From assembly GCF_024506395.1 (NCBI RefSeq), contig NZ_JANIBO010000001.1, positions 310,001 through 374,000 of the forward strand: a stretch of 64,000 nucleotides of DNA, written 5' to 3'. The DNA is from Cetobacterium sp. NK01. GTDB lineage: Bacteria; Fusobacteriota; Fusobacteriia; Fusobacteriales; Fusobacteriaceae. Position 1 is the stretch's first letter; each line of letters opens with the position of its first letter. The notes under the pieces were generated by a model. That model made no database searches. It worked only from the letters and a program-made list of their open reading frames with translations, and had not been told where the DNA came from. The translations under genes were made by a program, and so were the position numbers. This document shows, in pieces, positions 19,140 through 28,789 of this stretch.

Positions 19140-19870
19140 TACTTAGAAAACTCCTCCTCTATCTCTTTTCTTTGAATATCTATTAACTCATAAATTCCCT
19201 TTTCAGCTAAATCTAATAATTCATTTAACTCTTTTCTCGAGAATGTCGCTTCTTCTCCAGTTCCTTGAATCTCTACAAACTCTCCTTTATCATTCATAAT
19301 TACATTCATATCTACTTCTGCTTCTGAATCTTCAGTATACATTAAATCAAGTACTGGAGTTCCTTTTACAGTTCCTACAGATATTGCTGCAATATTAGCT
19401 ATAATAGGATTTTCTGCTAATAGTCCTTTTTCCATAAGTCTTCTCATTGCCATTTCTAAAGCTATAAATCCACCTGTTATTGATGTAGTTCTTGTTCCAC
19501 CATCTGCTTGAATAACATCACAATCAATAGTTATTGTTCTTTCTCCTAATTTTTCAAGATCAATACAAGCTCTTAAAGCTCTTCCTATAAGTCTTTGAAT
19601 CTCCATTGTTCTTCCACCTAATTTTCCTTTGGCAGCTTCTCTTTGGTTTCTCTCTCCTGTTGCTCTTGGTAACATTGAATATTCCGCTGTTATCCATCCT
19701 TTACCTTGATTTTTTAAAAAAGGTGGTACCTTCTCTACAACAGTTGCAGTACAAATAACTTTTGTATTTCCAACCTCTATTAAAACACATCCCTCAGCAT
19801 ACATAGTGTAGTTTCTCGTAATTTTTACTTCTCTTTTTTCATTTGTTTTTCTTCCGTCTAATCTTATCAT
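19139..19870 (-). CDS. rph: Ribonuclease PH
   Basis: Phosphorolytic 3'-5' exoribonuclease trimming tRNA 3' ends. 243 residues with the family signatures [66 protein letters not shown] and [18 protein letters not shown]. The active phosphate-binding arginine lies in the GGTRTTS stretch. It is 12 nt after msbA. Confidence 0.97.
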   Translation of the reverse strand: MIRLDGRKTNEKREVKITRNYTMYAEGCVLIEVGNTKVICTATVVEKVPPFLKNQGKGWITAEYSMLPRATGERNQREAAKGKLGGRTMEIQRLIGRALRACIDLEKLGERTITIDCDVIQADGGTRTTSITGGFIALEMAMRRLMEKGLLAENPIIANIAAISVGTVKGTPVLDLMYTEDSEAEVDMNVIMNDKGEFVEIQGTGEEATFSRKELNELLDLAEKGIYELIDIQRKEIEEEFSK

Positions 19871-19882
19871 TTCTCTTCCTTT

Positions 19883-21724
19883 CTATATATACTGCTCTAA
19901 CTCTTCCAGTTTTTGAGTTTCAATTAAATCCACTGTTTCTATTGGTTCTATCTTCCCAAATTGAATTTCATAAAGCTTTCTGTATATTCCGTTATTTTCT
20001 AGTAATTTTTGATGAGTTCCAACCTCTTTTATCTCTCCATTCTCCATTACAACAATTTTATCAGCATTTATTATTGTGGACAATCTATGAGCTATAACAA
20101 AAGTTGTTCTTCCTTTCATAAGTGTATCTAAAGCTTCCTGAACCAATCTCTCTGATTCAGTATCTAGAGCAGATGTGGCTTCATCTAAAATCATTATACT
20201 TGGATTTTGTATAAGTGCTCTAGCTATAGCTATTCTTTGTTTTTGTCCTCCAGATAATAAAACTCCTCTTTCTCCAACTTCTGTTTCAAATTGATTTGGT
20301 AATTCCATTATAAAATTATATGCATTTGCCATTTTAGCCGCTTTTATTATCTCTTCTTCAGAAACATTATCTTTTCCAAATCCTATATTTTCTCCTATAG
20401 TTCCACTAAATAAAAATGTTTCTTGAGGCACTATCCCTATATGATTTCTATATTTTTGTAATGATATCTCTCTTATATCTATATTATTTATTTTTATACT
20501 TCCTGAAGTTATATCATAGTATCTTGGTAATAAATTTACTAAAGTAGTTTTTCCGCTTCCGCTTTTTCCAACTAAAGCTATAACTTCTCCTGCTTTAACA
20601 TTTAAGTTAAAATTTTTAAGAACCTTCTCATCTCCATCATCATATTTAAAATCTACATCTATAAAATCAATTGTATTTATAGTTTCTGGAACCTCTTTTA
20701 CTGTATCTCCTATATGGTCTGGTTCTAATTCCACATCTAAAATTTCAATTACTCTATCTGCAGATGGTAAAGCTTCTTGTAGTTCACTATTTCTTTTAAT
20801 TAATGTTTTTAAAGGTTGCTGCATAAGTCCAATAGCAGTTATAAATGATATTAAATCTCCAGGAGTCATAGTTTCTGCTACTATTATTTGATAACCTCCA
20901 TATCCTGCAACTAAAAGAATCATTATTGTTGCTAAGACCTCATTAATTGGTGATATTTTAGCTTTAATTTTTGTAGTTTTATAAATTTTATCAAACTCTT
21001 CTTGAGTTACATCCATATATTTATCTATAATTTTATCACTTCTATTAAATCCTTTTATAACAGATATACCTGACAAAGCTTCTTGAACAAATGCTGTTAC
21101 ATCTCCAACTGTATCTTGTCTAACCCTACCTGATTTTCTAATTTTTTTAGTATATTTTTTTACCATAGAAAGTATAGCTGGTAAAACTGTTAAAGATATT
21201 AACGCTAATATAAAATCAACTTGAAACATTCTAAATAAAAGTGCTATTACAGTTACAAACTCTTTTAACATATCAAATAACATAAATCCTATTCTTCCAA
21301 GAGTTGTTGAATCTCCTGAAAGTCTAGCCATTAAATCCCCTAACTTATTTTGTTTAAAATAAGCTATCGGTAACTTTTGTAAATGTGAGAATACATCTAT
21401 TTTAATATCTCTTCTTATTTTTTCTGTTATATATCCTGATGAAATATCTGCAAAATAGTTTGTTATAACTTTCAAAATAGTAGATGCAAAAATAGCTCCA
21501 ATAACAATCATCATCATTTTTGCATTTTTTTTCACTAAAACATCATCTATTAAATATTTACTTAACCATGCAGGCACTGCACTCATCAAAGATGTTACAG
21601 TAGATAATAATATTACTCCTAACATAGCTGTTTTATATTTCAAACTATATTTTAAGAAAGTTTTTAAAGATTTATTTTTAAAAAACCCCATTATTTTCCT
21701 ATCTAATTCATTAATTTTTTCCAT
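19883..21724 (-). CDS. msbA: ABC exporter, MsbA-like lipid A flippase
   Basis: 613 residues with six transmembrane segments in the first 330 residues and a C-terminal ATPase: Walker A VGKSGSGKTTLVNLL, signature LLSGGQKQRIAIARAL, Walker B SIMILDEATSALD, and H-loop FVIAHRLST. The exporter architecture is a half-transporter homodimer. The gene is 1 nt upstream-adjacent to lpxB, in the lipid A operon, which argues for MsbA function (moving core-lipid A across the inner membrane). Sequence alone cannot exclude another lipid or drug substrate. Confidence 0.9.
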   Translation of the reverse strand: MEKINELDRKIMGFFKNKSLKTFLKYSLKYKTAMLGVILLSTVTSLMSAVPAWLSKYLIDDVLVKKNAKMMMIVIGAIFASTILKVITNYFADISSGYITEKIRRDIKIDVFSHLQKLPIAYFKQNKLGDLMARLSGDSTTLGRIGFMLFDMLKEFVTVIALLFRMFQVDFILALISLTVLPAILSMVKKYTKKIRKSGRVRQDTVGDVTAFVQEALSGISVIKGFNRSDKIIDKYMDVTQEEFDKIYKTTKIKAKISPINEVLATIMILLVAGYGGYQIIVAETMTPGDLISFITAIGLMQQPLKTLIKRNSELQEALPSADRVIEILDVELEPDHIGDTVKEVPETINTIDFIDVDFKYDDGDEKVLKNFNLNVKAGEVIALVGKSGSGKTTLVNLLPRYYDITSGSIKINNIDIREISLQKYRNHIGIVPQETFLFSGTIGENIGFGKDNVSEEEIIKAAKMANAYNFIMELPNQFETEVGERGVLLSGGQKQRIAIARALIQNPSIMILDEATSALDTESERLVQEALDTLMKGRTTFVIAHRLSTIINADKIVVMENGEIKEVGTHQKLLENNGIYRKLYEIQFGKIEPIETVDLIETQKLEELEQYI

Positions 21725-21725
21725 T

Positions 21726-22796
21726 TTATTTTCCTTTCAATAAAAATTCAGCATATCTTTTTGTAATATCTACTCCAGAAAGCTTCTCTCTTATTCGTTG
21801 AATTTTTTCTTGAACAGAGTCTAAATTTTCTAAAACAGTTTTCATACTTTTTTCTATTTCCACAGAGTTACATCTTTTTTGTAATAACTCTGGAAAAACC
21901 TCTTCATTTAAAGTTAAATTTGGTAAAGATACAAAACCAACTTTTAAAATATATTTAGCTATTACATAATTTATAAAACTAGTTTTATAAACTACTATTG
22001 TTGGAATACCTAGTAAAGCTAGCTCTAAAGTAACTGTTCCTGATGCAGCTATCGCAATTTTACTCTCTTTAACACTTTTATTTAAAGATATATCATAACA
22101 AATTTCTAAATTTTTTAAATCTGCTAAGTTTTCATCTATCCACTTTAAATGCTCTTTTGAAGAAAGTTTTAGAAGATATTTCTCATTTGGATTCTTTTTT
22201 ACAAGATTCATGAAATCAGGTATTAAAGATTTTATCTCCTGTTTTCTACTACCTGGAAGCAATAAAATTTTGTCTCCAGTTCTATCTATTTTTTTATATC
22301 TCTCTGTAAATGGATTTCCATAGTAAATCGCATTTACATTATGTTTTTTATAAAAATCAACTTCCCAAGGAAAAATAACCATAATATGGTCAGCTAATTT
22401 TAGTTTATCAATTCTTTTCTCTCCCCAAATCCAAAGTTTTGGAGGAATATAGTAAAAAATTTCAATATCTTTTATCTCTTTTTTTAAAAGTTCTAAAAAT
22501 TTAAGATTAAATCCTCCATAATCTACCATTATTACTTTTTTGATATTTTGTTCTTTTATAAAATTAAGATATTCTTGAGCTTTCTCTTTTAGGTAGCTAT
22601 ATTTTTTTATAGCTTCTGTAAATCCCATAATAGCTAACTCATCAATATCTTGAATTACATTAACTCCAGCATCTTTAGAGTGCTTTCCAGCAACTCCATA
22701 GAACTCCACATTTTTATCTAACTCTTTAGCTTCTCTTACCAAATAGGATAAATGTAAATCTCCAGATACCTCTCCTGTTGAAACAAATATTTTCAT
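21726..22796 (-). CDS. lpxB: Lipid-A-disaccharide synthase
   Basis: GT19 glycosyltransferase joining UDP-2,3-diacyl-GlcN and lipid X. 356 residues: N-terminal FVSTGEVSGDLHLSYLVRE, then YIPPKLWIWGEKRI, the PGSRKQEIKSLIPDF nucleotide-binding stretch and AIAASGTVTLELALLGIPTI. Overlaps the end of lpxI by 4 nt (ATGA), indicating translational coupling. Confidence 0.97.
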   Translation of the reverse strand: MKIFVSTGEVSGDLHLSYLVREAKELDKNVEFYGVAGKHSKDAGVNVIQDIDELAIMGFTEAIKKYSYLKEKAQEYLNFIKEQNIKKVIMVDYGGFNLKFLELLKKEIKDIEIFYYIPPKLWIWGEKRIDKLKLADHIMVIFPWEVDFYKKHNVNAIYYGNPFTERYKKIDRTGDKILLLPGSRKQEIKSLIPDFMNLVKKNPNEKYLLKLSSKEHLKWIDENLADLKNLEICYDISLNKSVKESKIAIAASGTVTLELALLGIPTIVVYKTSFINYVIAKYILKVGFVSLPNLTLNEEVFPELLQKRCNSVEIEKSMKTVLENLDSVQEKIQRIREKLSGVDITKRYAEFLLKGK

Positions 22797-23596
22797 ATTT
22801 TCACTCCAATAATAAAGATATTATTTCTTTCTGCTAACTCAATGCAATTTTTCATATCTAAAAATAACATTTTATTTGCTTCAGCTACTATCCCTTTAGC
22901 TTTTATTTCAATTGCTCTATTAATTGTTTCTATTCCTATTGCAGGTATATCTACTCTCATATCTTGCTGAGGTCTTGCCATTTTTATGATTATACAATTC
23001 TCTCCTGCATACTCTCCAGCTCTTTCAATAGTTTTATCTGTACCTTCAATACCTTCTAATGCAACAACAGAGGAATCTTTACACACAACTGTCTGTCCAG
23101 CATCTATTTCACTTAATGCTTTAGCTGCTTCTATTCCTATTTTTATTGTTTTACTATCATCTGAAGATGGAACATTTTTGGTATAACATTTTTCATTAAA
23201 CATCATACTTCCTAATAAGTGATTTTGAGGTAAAACTTTTATCTTATTTAGTCTTAAAAAAGATATAACTCCAAATAAAAGAGTCTCGTCTTTTTTATCT
23301 GGAAGCTTTTCCATTAATTTCTCACCAAAATAATCTAGTTTCATCTCTTTAAACAGTATTGATTTTTCAACTTTTCCAAGCATAACAACTTCTTTTATTT
23401 CATTTAATAATAAATATCTTGTAATCTCTCCAATTTCTCCAATATTAAAATCTCTATAGTTTTTATGCTTTTTTATCTCTTCTTCAATGGTATCAAAAAG
23501 TCCTATTAAGTATACCTCTATCCCTCGAGCTTCCGCTTCTTTAAGGAAATATAGAGGTAACTTACCGTTACCTACTATTATTCCAACTTTTTTCAT
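22793..23596 (-). CDS. lpxI: UDP-2,3-diacylglucosamine pyrophosphatase LpxI
   Basis: 267 residues of the LpxI (DUF1009) family, which cleaves UDP-2,3-diacylglucosamine to lipid X at the alpha phosphorus and replaces the unrelated LpxH. Visible family segments: GIIVGNGKLPLYFLKEA at the N-terminus, LGKVEK, the middle LPQNHLLGSMM, and the C-terminal ALEGIEGTDKTIERAGEYAG, MARPQQDMRVDIPAIG and AKGIVAEANKMLFLD. The position between lpxA and lpxB is the expected one. Overlaps the lpxA stop by one base. Confidence 0.95.
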   Translation of the reverse strand: MKKVGIIVGNGKLPLYFLKEAEARGIEVYLIGLFDTIEEEIKKHKNYRDFNIGEIGEITRYLLLNEIKEVVMLGKVEKSILFKEMKLDYFGEKLMEKLPDKKDETLLFGVISFLRLNKIKVLPQNHLLGSMMFNEKCYTKNVPSSDDSKTIKIGIEAAKALSEIDAGQTVVCKDSSVVALEGIEGTDKTIERAGEYAGENCIIIKMARPQQDMRVDIPAIGIETINRAIEIKAKGIVAEANKMLFLDMKNCIELAERNNIFIIGVKI

Positions 23597-24369
23597 TATC
23601 TTGTAATCCCCCTATTACTAGTTTTTATAAATTCTACAAGATATTTTATATTTTTATCATTAGGAAATTCATTTTCAAGTTCAACTAAAGCATCTTTTAA
23701 AGGGTTTCCATTTCTGAATATAATTCTATATGCCTTTTTTAAGTTCGAACGGTCTTCCTCAGTAAATCCTTTTCTTCTAAGTCCTACTGTATTCAATCCT
23801 CTTATAACAGCTTTATTTCCTTCAGCCATAACAAATGGACAAATATCTTGGTTTATTGCACTTCCTCCACCAGTCATAGAATAAGATCCTATTCTACAAA
23901 ATTGATGTACTGGAGTCAATCCACCAACTATAGCAAAATCATCTACTGTAACATGACCTGCTAAAGTAACTCCATTTGCTAATATACAATTATTACCAAC
24001 AATAACGTCGTGAGCAACATGTACATAAGCCATCAATAGATTATTACTTCCAATTCTTGTTTCCCATCTATCATCCGTTCCTCTATGAATTGTTACAAAC
24101 TCTCTAATACTATTATTATCTCCAATTATAGTTTTTGTTGGTTCACCTTTATACTTTAGATCTTGTGAAGCTTTTCCAATAGAAACAAATGAATAAATTG
24201 TATTGTTTTCTCCAATTTCAGTTATTCCTTCAACTACAACATGAGATTGTAATACTGTACCTTTACCAATTTTTACGTCTTTTCCTACTATACAGAAAGG
24301 ACCTATCTTTACTTCTGGTTCCAGTATTGCTCCATCCTCAACTATAGCAGTGCTATGAATTTCAATCAC
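23596..24369 (-). CDS. lpxA: UDP-N-acetylglucosamine O-acyltransferase
   Basis: First enzyme of lipid A synthesis, a left-handed beta-helix trimer. 257 residues of hexapeptide repeats (for example IHSTAIVEDGAILEPEVKIG). The catalytic-histidine segment is AYVHVAHDVIVGNNCILANG. The C-terminal helical part begins near GLRRKGFTEEDRSNLKKAY. Acyl-chain length selectivity cannot be read with confidence. Starts 20 nt after fabZ. Confidence 0.97.
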   Translation of the reverse strand: MIEIHSTAIVEDGAILEPEVKIGPFCIVGKDVKIGKGTVLQSHVVVEGITEIGENNTIYSFVSIGKASQDLKYKGEPTKTIIGDNNSIREFVTIHRGTDDRWETRIGSNNLLMAYVHVAHDVIVGNNCILANGVTLAGHVTVDDFAIVGGLTPVHQFCRIGSYSMTGGGSAINQDICPFVMAEGNKAVIRGLNTVGLRRKGFTEEDRSNLKKAYRIIFRNGNPLKDALVELENEFPNDKNIKYLVEFIKTSNRGITR

Positions 24370-24388
24370 TATTTTTTCACCCTACTCT

Positions 24389-24814
24389 CTATTTTTCCAT
24401 AATAGTAAATGTAAATGATGCCTCTGTAACCACTTTATCATCTACTTTTGCTACTCCTGTAGCTTTAACTATGTTTCTTCTTAATTTATCAACTTGAACT
24501 TCATATATTAATTGATCTCCTGGTCTAACTGGAGCTTTAAATTTAACATTCTCTATCGCAGCAAAATAAGGCACTTTTCCCTCTGTATCATCCAGAACTA
24601 ATACACCTAAACATTGAGCCATTCCCTCAACTATTAAAACTCCTGGCATAATTGGATGTCCTGGAAAATGTCCATTAAAAAACTCCTCATTTACAGTTAC
24701 GTTTTTTAATCCTCTTATTTTTTGCGCTTCTTTATCCATCTCTAAAACTCTATCAACTAATAAAAACGGATATCTGTGTGGTATTCTTTTCATTATCTCC
24801 ATAACATCTAACAT
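24389..24814 (-). CDS. fabZ: 3-hydroxyacyl-[ACP] dehydratase FabZ
   Basis: 141 residues, hot-dog fold. The active-site histidine and glutamate lie in NGHFPGHPIMPGVLIVEGMA. IPHRYPFLLVDRVLEMD opens the protein. FabZ draws on the same 3-hydroxyacyl-ACP pool as LpxA and LpxD, which explains its place between lpxC and lpxA. Overlaps lpxC by 7 nt. Confidence 0.97.
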   Translation of the reverse strand: MLDVMEIMKRIPHRYPFLLVDRVLEMDKEAQKIRGLKNVTVNEEFFNGHFPGHPIMPGVLIVEGMAQCLGVLVLDDTEGKVPYFAAIENVKFKAPVRPGDQLIYEVQVDKLRRNIVKATGVAKVDDKVVTEASFTFTIMEK

Positions 24815-25650
24815 ATTTTTTCCTCCTGCTTTTTAAGTAATTTTGCAAACTCTATATCTAAAGCATGTCCTGCTTTAATAGCTATTATGTGTCCTTTTAT
24901 AGGTCTATTTAAAACTTTTAAATCTCCTATTAAATCTAATATTTTATGTCTTACAAATTCATCGCTATATCTTAAACCATCTGGATTTAAAACTCCATCT
25001 TTTTTTATAACAATAGCATTTTCTAATGTTCCACCCAATGCTAAATTATTTTTTTTCAAATAATCTATTTCATAATCAAATCCAAAAGTTCTAGCATTTG
25101 CTATTTCATTTTTATATGAATCTAAATCTACAACAACTTCTAGCATTTGACTTTTTAAAAATGTATGATCAAATTTTATAGTATATGTTATCTTATATCC
25201 ATCAAATGGTAATGCTATGATATGTTTATCACCGACAGTTAAATTTAGAGGTTCTTTTATTTCAATCTCTTTAACCTCTTCATCTAAATTTATTATACCT
25301 GCATTCTCCATAACCTCTAGAAAAACTTTTGCACTCCCATCACCAATTGGAAGTTCATTTCCATCTAACTCTATTATTAAATCTGTAATTCCAGTTACAT
25401 ATAAAGCAGATAAAAAATGTTCAATTGTATAAACTGTTGCTCCAAATTCATTTTTTAAATTTGTTCCTCTTGTTAAATCAAATGTATTTTCTATTGCCAT
25501 TGTAATTATATTTTTTCCATCTTCTAAATCCACTCTTTTAAAGATTATTCCACCATCTTTAGAAGGAATTAACTTCATTTTTATTTCTTCTCCCTTATGT
25601 AAGCCAATTCCATTATATTGAACTTCTTTATTAAGAGTTTTTCTCTTCAT
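24808..25650 (-). CDS. lpxC: UDP-3-O-acyl-N-acetylglucosamine deacetylase
   Basis: Committed zinc-dependent step of lipid A synthesis, 280 residues. Zinc ligands are visible in TIEHFLSALYV and in DEFVRHKILDLIGDL; the general base region GHIIAIKAGHALD is near the C-terminus. ELDGNELPIGDGSA is the substrate-loop signature. It is followed by fabZ and preceded 20 nt upstream by pcrA, so the lipid A operon appears to be read from the pcrA promoter or an internal one. Confidence 0.97.
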   Translation of the reverse strand: MKRKTLNKEVQYNGIGLHKGEEIKMKLIPSKDGGIIFKRVDLEDGKNIITMAIENTFDLTRGTNLKNEFGATVYTIEHFLSALYVTGITDLIIELDGNELPIGDGSAKVFLEVMENAGIINLDEEVKEIEIKEPLNLTVGDKHIIALPFDGYKITYTIKFDHTFLKSQMLEVVVDLDSYKNEIANARTFGFDYEIDYLKKNNLALGGTLENAIVIKKDGVLNPDGLRYSDEFVRHKILDLIGDLKVLNRPIKGHIIAIKAGHALDIEFAKLLKKQEEKIC

Positions 25651-25670
25651 AAATTCTCTCTCCTTTTAAA

Positions 25671-27860
25671 TTATGCTTTAGTTAAAAACTTTGTAGCTAA
25701 AACTATAGCAATATCCTTTTTCCCATCCACAAATTGAACTCCAATTTTTTTCTCTGAAATTTCAATTACTTTTCCTAATCCAAACTTTGTATGAATTACT
25801 TTTTCTCCCATAGCAAACGGTGAATTCGAAATATTTTTCATCTTTTTCAAATCCTCTGCATCTATTATATTTTTAAATCCTGTTATTTTTTTAGTTTCTG
25901 ACGAAATTCGTGATTTTGGTAACGTTTCACTAGGTTTTTCAACTCTTTCTAAAACTTCTTCTGGCAACTCTTCTATAAATCTTGATTTTATTTTTGTTAA
26001 AAACTCACCATATACAAATCTACTTTTTGCATGAGATATATATAATTTTTCCTCTGCTCTTGTTATTGCAACATAGCATAATCTTCTTTCCTCTTCTAAT
26101 TCTTCTGGATTAAATAAAACTTTTTTAGATCCTGGAAAAATATCATCCTCAACTCCTGTTAAAAATACTACTGGGAATTCTAATCCTTTTGAATTATGGA
26201 TAGTCATTAGTTTAATATAATCAGCCTCTCCCTCTAACTCATCTGTTGCACTTACTAAAGATATATTTTCTAAATACTCTCTTAAAGTTAAAAAATCTAC
26301 TGTTTTTTCTAACTCTACTATTGAGTTTTTTAATTCCTCTACGTTTTCAATTCTTCCTTCAGCCTCTACTCCATAAGATGCATTTAAATATGAAAAGTAT
26401 CCAATTCTTTTTATTAATTCATCAAATACTTCACTTACACTTCCCTCTCTACTTAAATCTATTAAATCATTTAATATTGTGTAAAGTTCATCTAATGCTA
26501 TCTTTACTCCAGATGTTAACCCAGGTATCTCTGTACCTTTTCCTAAGGCCTCAAACATAGATATTTCCATCTCATTTGAATAATCTCTTATTTTTTCAAT
26601 GCTTTTATCTCCTATTTTTCTTTTAGGAACATTTATTATTCTATTTAAATTTATCGTATCTTGAGGATTATTAATAACTGTTAAATAAGCTACTATATCT
26701 TTAATCTCTGCTCTTTGATAAAATTGCATTCCACCAAATACTTTATATGGAATATTATATTTTAATAATCCTTCTTCAAAAAGTCTTGATTGTGCATTTG
26801 TTCTATATAAAATTGTAAATTCTTTATAGTTTTTTCCCATATTTTTTCTTTTTACAATTTCTTCAATTATATAGTTTACCTCTTCACGTCCATCTAAACA
26901 CTCTTTTACAGTTATTAGTTCACCTTGAGGTTTTTTTGTCCATAAATTTTTATCTCTTGCAGTTTTATTATTTTTTATAACTTCATTTGCTGCAGTTAAG
27001 ATAGCTGATGTTGAACGATAATTTTCTTCTAATTTAACTACTAGAGCGTCTTTATACTCTTTTTCAAAATCAAGAATATTTTTTATATTAGCTCCTCTAA
27101 ATCCATATATACTTTGATTCTCATCTCCAACTACACATATATTTCTGTATTTAGAAGCTATTTTTGTTATAATATTATATTGTATATTGTTTGTATCTTG
27201 GTATTCATCCACCATTATGTATTGAAATTTTTCTTGTAGTTTTTCTAATACCTCTGGAATTTCTAATAATTTATGAAGATTTACTAAAATATCTGAAAAA
27301 TCCATACCATTATTTTCTTTTAAAATACTATTATATCTTCTATAACATTCTAAAACTATTTTATAATTAGCATCAAATCTATTTTCTTTTTCATAATCAG
27401 AAACAGTTACACCATTCTCTTTTAGTTTCGATATTATAGAAACTACTGCACCCTCAGTTAAAGATTTATCATTGACAACTAATTCTTTCATGATACCTCT
27501 CACAACTCTTTTTTGGTCATCTGTATCATAAATTGTAAAATTTGCATTATAACCTAATTTATCTCCATATACTCTTAACAATCTAACTCCAAATGAGTGA
27601 AATGTTGAGATCATAGCTTTATGTGCATCATCACCTATTAAAAGTTCAACTCTTTCTCTCATCTCTCTTGCTGCTTTATTAGTAAATGTAACAGCTAAAA
27701 TTTTATATGGAGAAATTCCTTTTTCATTTATCATATGCGCTATTCTATAAGTTATCGTTCTAGTTTTTCCAGATCCTGCTCCTGCTAAAATTAGAAGTGG
27801 TCCTTGGATTTTTTGAGCTGCTTCTCTTTGTTTTTCATTTAATTTATCTAATATACTCAT
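25671..27860 (-). CDS. pcrA: ATP-dependent DNA helicase PcrA/UvrD
   Basis: Superfamily 1A 3'-5' helicase, 729 residues. Motif I LILAGAGSGKTRTI, motif Ia AVTFTNKAAREMRERV, motif II YIMVDEYQDTNNIQY, motif III VVGDENQSIYGFRGA, motif IV KLEENYRST, motif V TIHNSKGLEFPVVFL and motif VI VAITRAEEKLYIS are all present. The C-terminal tail (VIHTKFGLGKVIEISEKKIG) is the Tudor-like RNA polymerase-binding part of PcrA. A promoter lies just upstream. Confidence 0.97.
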   Translation of the reverse strand: MSILDKLNEKQREAAQKIQGPLLILAGAGSGKTRTITYRIAHMINEKGISPYKILAVTFTNKAAREMRERVELLIGDDAHKAMISTFHSFGVRLLRVYGDKLGYNANFTIYDTDDQKRVVRGIMKELVVNDKSLTEGAVVSIISKLKENGVTVSDYEKENRFDANYKIVLECYRRYNSILKENNGMDFSDILVNLHKLLEIPEVLEKLQEKFQYIMVDEYQDTNNIQYNIITKIASKYRNICVVGDENQSIYGFRGANIKNILDFEKEYKDALVVKLEENYRSTSAILTAANEVIKNNKTARDKNLWTKKPQGELITVKECLDGREEVNYIIEEIVKRKNMGKNYKEFTILYRTNAQSRLFEEGLLKYNIPYKVFGGMQFYQRAEIKDIVAYLTVINNPQDTINLNRIINVPKRKIGDKSIEKIRDYSNEMEISMFEALGKGTEIPGLTSGVKIALDELYTILNDLIDLSREGSVSEVFDELIKRIGYFSYLNASYGVEAEGRIENVEELKNSIVELEKTVDFLTLREYLENISLVSATDELEGEADYIKLMTIHNSKGLEFPVVFLTGVEDDIFPGSKKVLFNPEELEEERRLCYVAITRAEEKLYISHAKSRFVYGEFLTKIKSRFIEELPEEVLERVEKPSETLPKSRISSETKKITGFKNIIDAEDLKKMKNISNSPFAMGEKVIHTKFGLGKVIEISEKKIGVQFVDGKKDIAIVLATKFLTKA

Positions 27861-27876
27861 ATTTTACTCCTTTAAA

Positions 27877-27906
27877 ATTATACCATATAATTATATGACT
27901 ATTCAA
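27877..27906 (-). promoter_or_regulatory. Promoter of pcrA and probably the lipid A operon
   Basis: Minus-strand TTGAAT (27901-27906), 18 bp, TATAAT (27877-27882). The spacer contains the perfect palindrome CATATAATTATATG (27885-27898). It begins right after the pssA terminator. Confidence 0.6.
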
Positions 27907-27953
27907 ATAAAATACCCGATTTTCCAATAGTTTTTTTGGATTTTATCGGGTAT
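27905..27953 (-). terminator. Terminator after pssA
   Basis: Outer 9 bp stem ATACCCGAT/ATCGGGTAT (27912-27920 with 27945-27953), with a further inner 5 bp stem TCCAA/TTGGA, followed on the minus strand by TTTTATTTG. Confidence 0.75.
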
Positions 27954-27969
27954 CATAATCAATTATTTT

Positions 27970-28680
27970 TTATTCAACTTCTTCTTTTGATCTTTCTGTA
28001 AAAAATTTTGTTAAATTAACTAGTATGTAGTAACATGTCACAATAAACATACTATACTTTAATGTTGCTAAAATCAATACGATAAATGGTATTGTCATTT
28101 TTTTAGGAACAAATCCAAATACTTTATCTGGGGTTTTAAACGGTATCGTACTAACCATTAAAATAGCAGCTAATAATGTTAATCCTACAAATACCTCTAT
28201 TGAAAATAAGTTCATTCCAAAGTTTGTTTTTACTACTTCTACAAACAGAAGGTAAGAACATACAACCGATGCTCCTGATGGTATTGGCATTCCACTAAAG
28301 TCATCTTTTTCACTTGACGCTGTCGTTACTATATTAAATTTAACTAATCTCATAACTCCACATAATGCATATATAAATGAAATTGGAATCACAAAAGATT
28401 TCATCCCGTCAGAACTTTTTAAAACCGAATAAACCAATATTCCTGGTGCTAATCCAAAAGATATTGCATCACAGAAAGAATCAAACTCCTTTCCAAATTC
28501 ACTAAATGCATCAAGTTTTCTTGCTGTTTTTCCATCTAAACCATCACATACCATAGCTAATATTATAAACCAAATAGCTTTTGAGAAATCCCCCGCAATG
28601 GAAGCTGTGATACTTAGATATCCTAAAAACATATTCGCTGCTGTAATTGCATTAGGTGCAATATACTTTCTTTCTACCAT
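27970..28680 (-). CDS. pssA: CDP-diacylglycerol-serine O-phosphatidyltransferase
   Basis: Integral membrane CDP-alcohol phosphotransferase of 236 residues. The family motif is complete: CDGLDGKTARKL followed by FGKEFDSFCDAISFG (D-x2-D-G-x2-A-R-x8-G-x3-D-x3-D). Several hydrophobic helices follow. It makes phosphatidylserine from the CdsA product, and Psd at 36769-37668 decarboxylates it to phosphatidylethanolamine. Monocistronic, between a divergent promoter and its own terminator. Confidence 0.95.
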   Translation of the reverse strand: MVERKYIAPNAITAANMFLGYLSITASIAGDFSKAIWFIILAMVCDGLDGKTARKLDAFSEFGKEFDSFCDAISFGLAPGILVYSVLKSSDGMKSFVIPISFIYALCGVMRLVKFNIVTTASSEKDDFSGMPIPSGASVVCSYLLFVEVVKTNFGMNLFSIEVFVGLTLLAAILMVSTIPFKTPDKVFGFVPKKMTIPFIVLILATLKYSMFIVTCYYILVNLTKFFTERSKEEVE

Positions 28681-28712
28681 TTTTAATCATCTCCCTATTT
28701 TTACAAATCTAT

Positions 28713-28744
28713 TTGATTTTATCACATATATAATATAAAATCAA
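28713..28744. promoter_or_regulatory. Symmetric divergent promoter pssA / ylmH-like
   Basis: A perfect 10 bp inverted repeat (TTGATTTTAT at 28713-28722, ATAAAATCAA at 28735-28744). On the plus strand TTGATT (28713-28718), 17 bp, TAAAAT (28736-28741); on the minus strand exactly the same arrangement, TTGATT (28739-28744), 17 bp, TAAAAT (28716-28721). The -35 of each promoter overlaps the -10 of the other. Promoter assignment is by consensus only. Confidence 0.5.
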
Positions 28745-28789
28745 TATATCTATGTTTTTCAAAATATTCCAATTGAAAGAGAGTTATAT

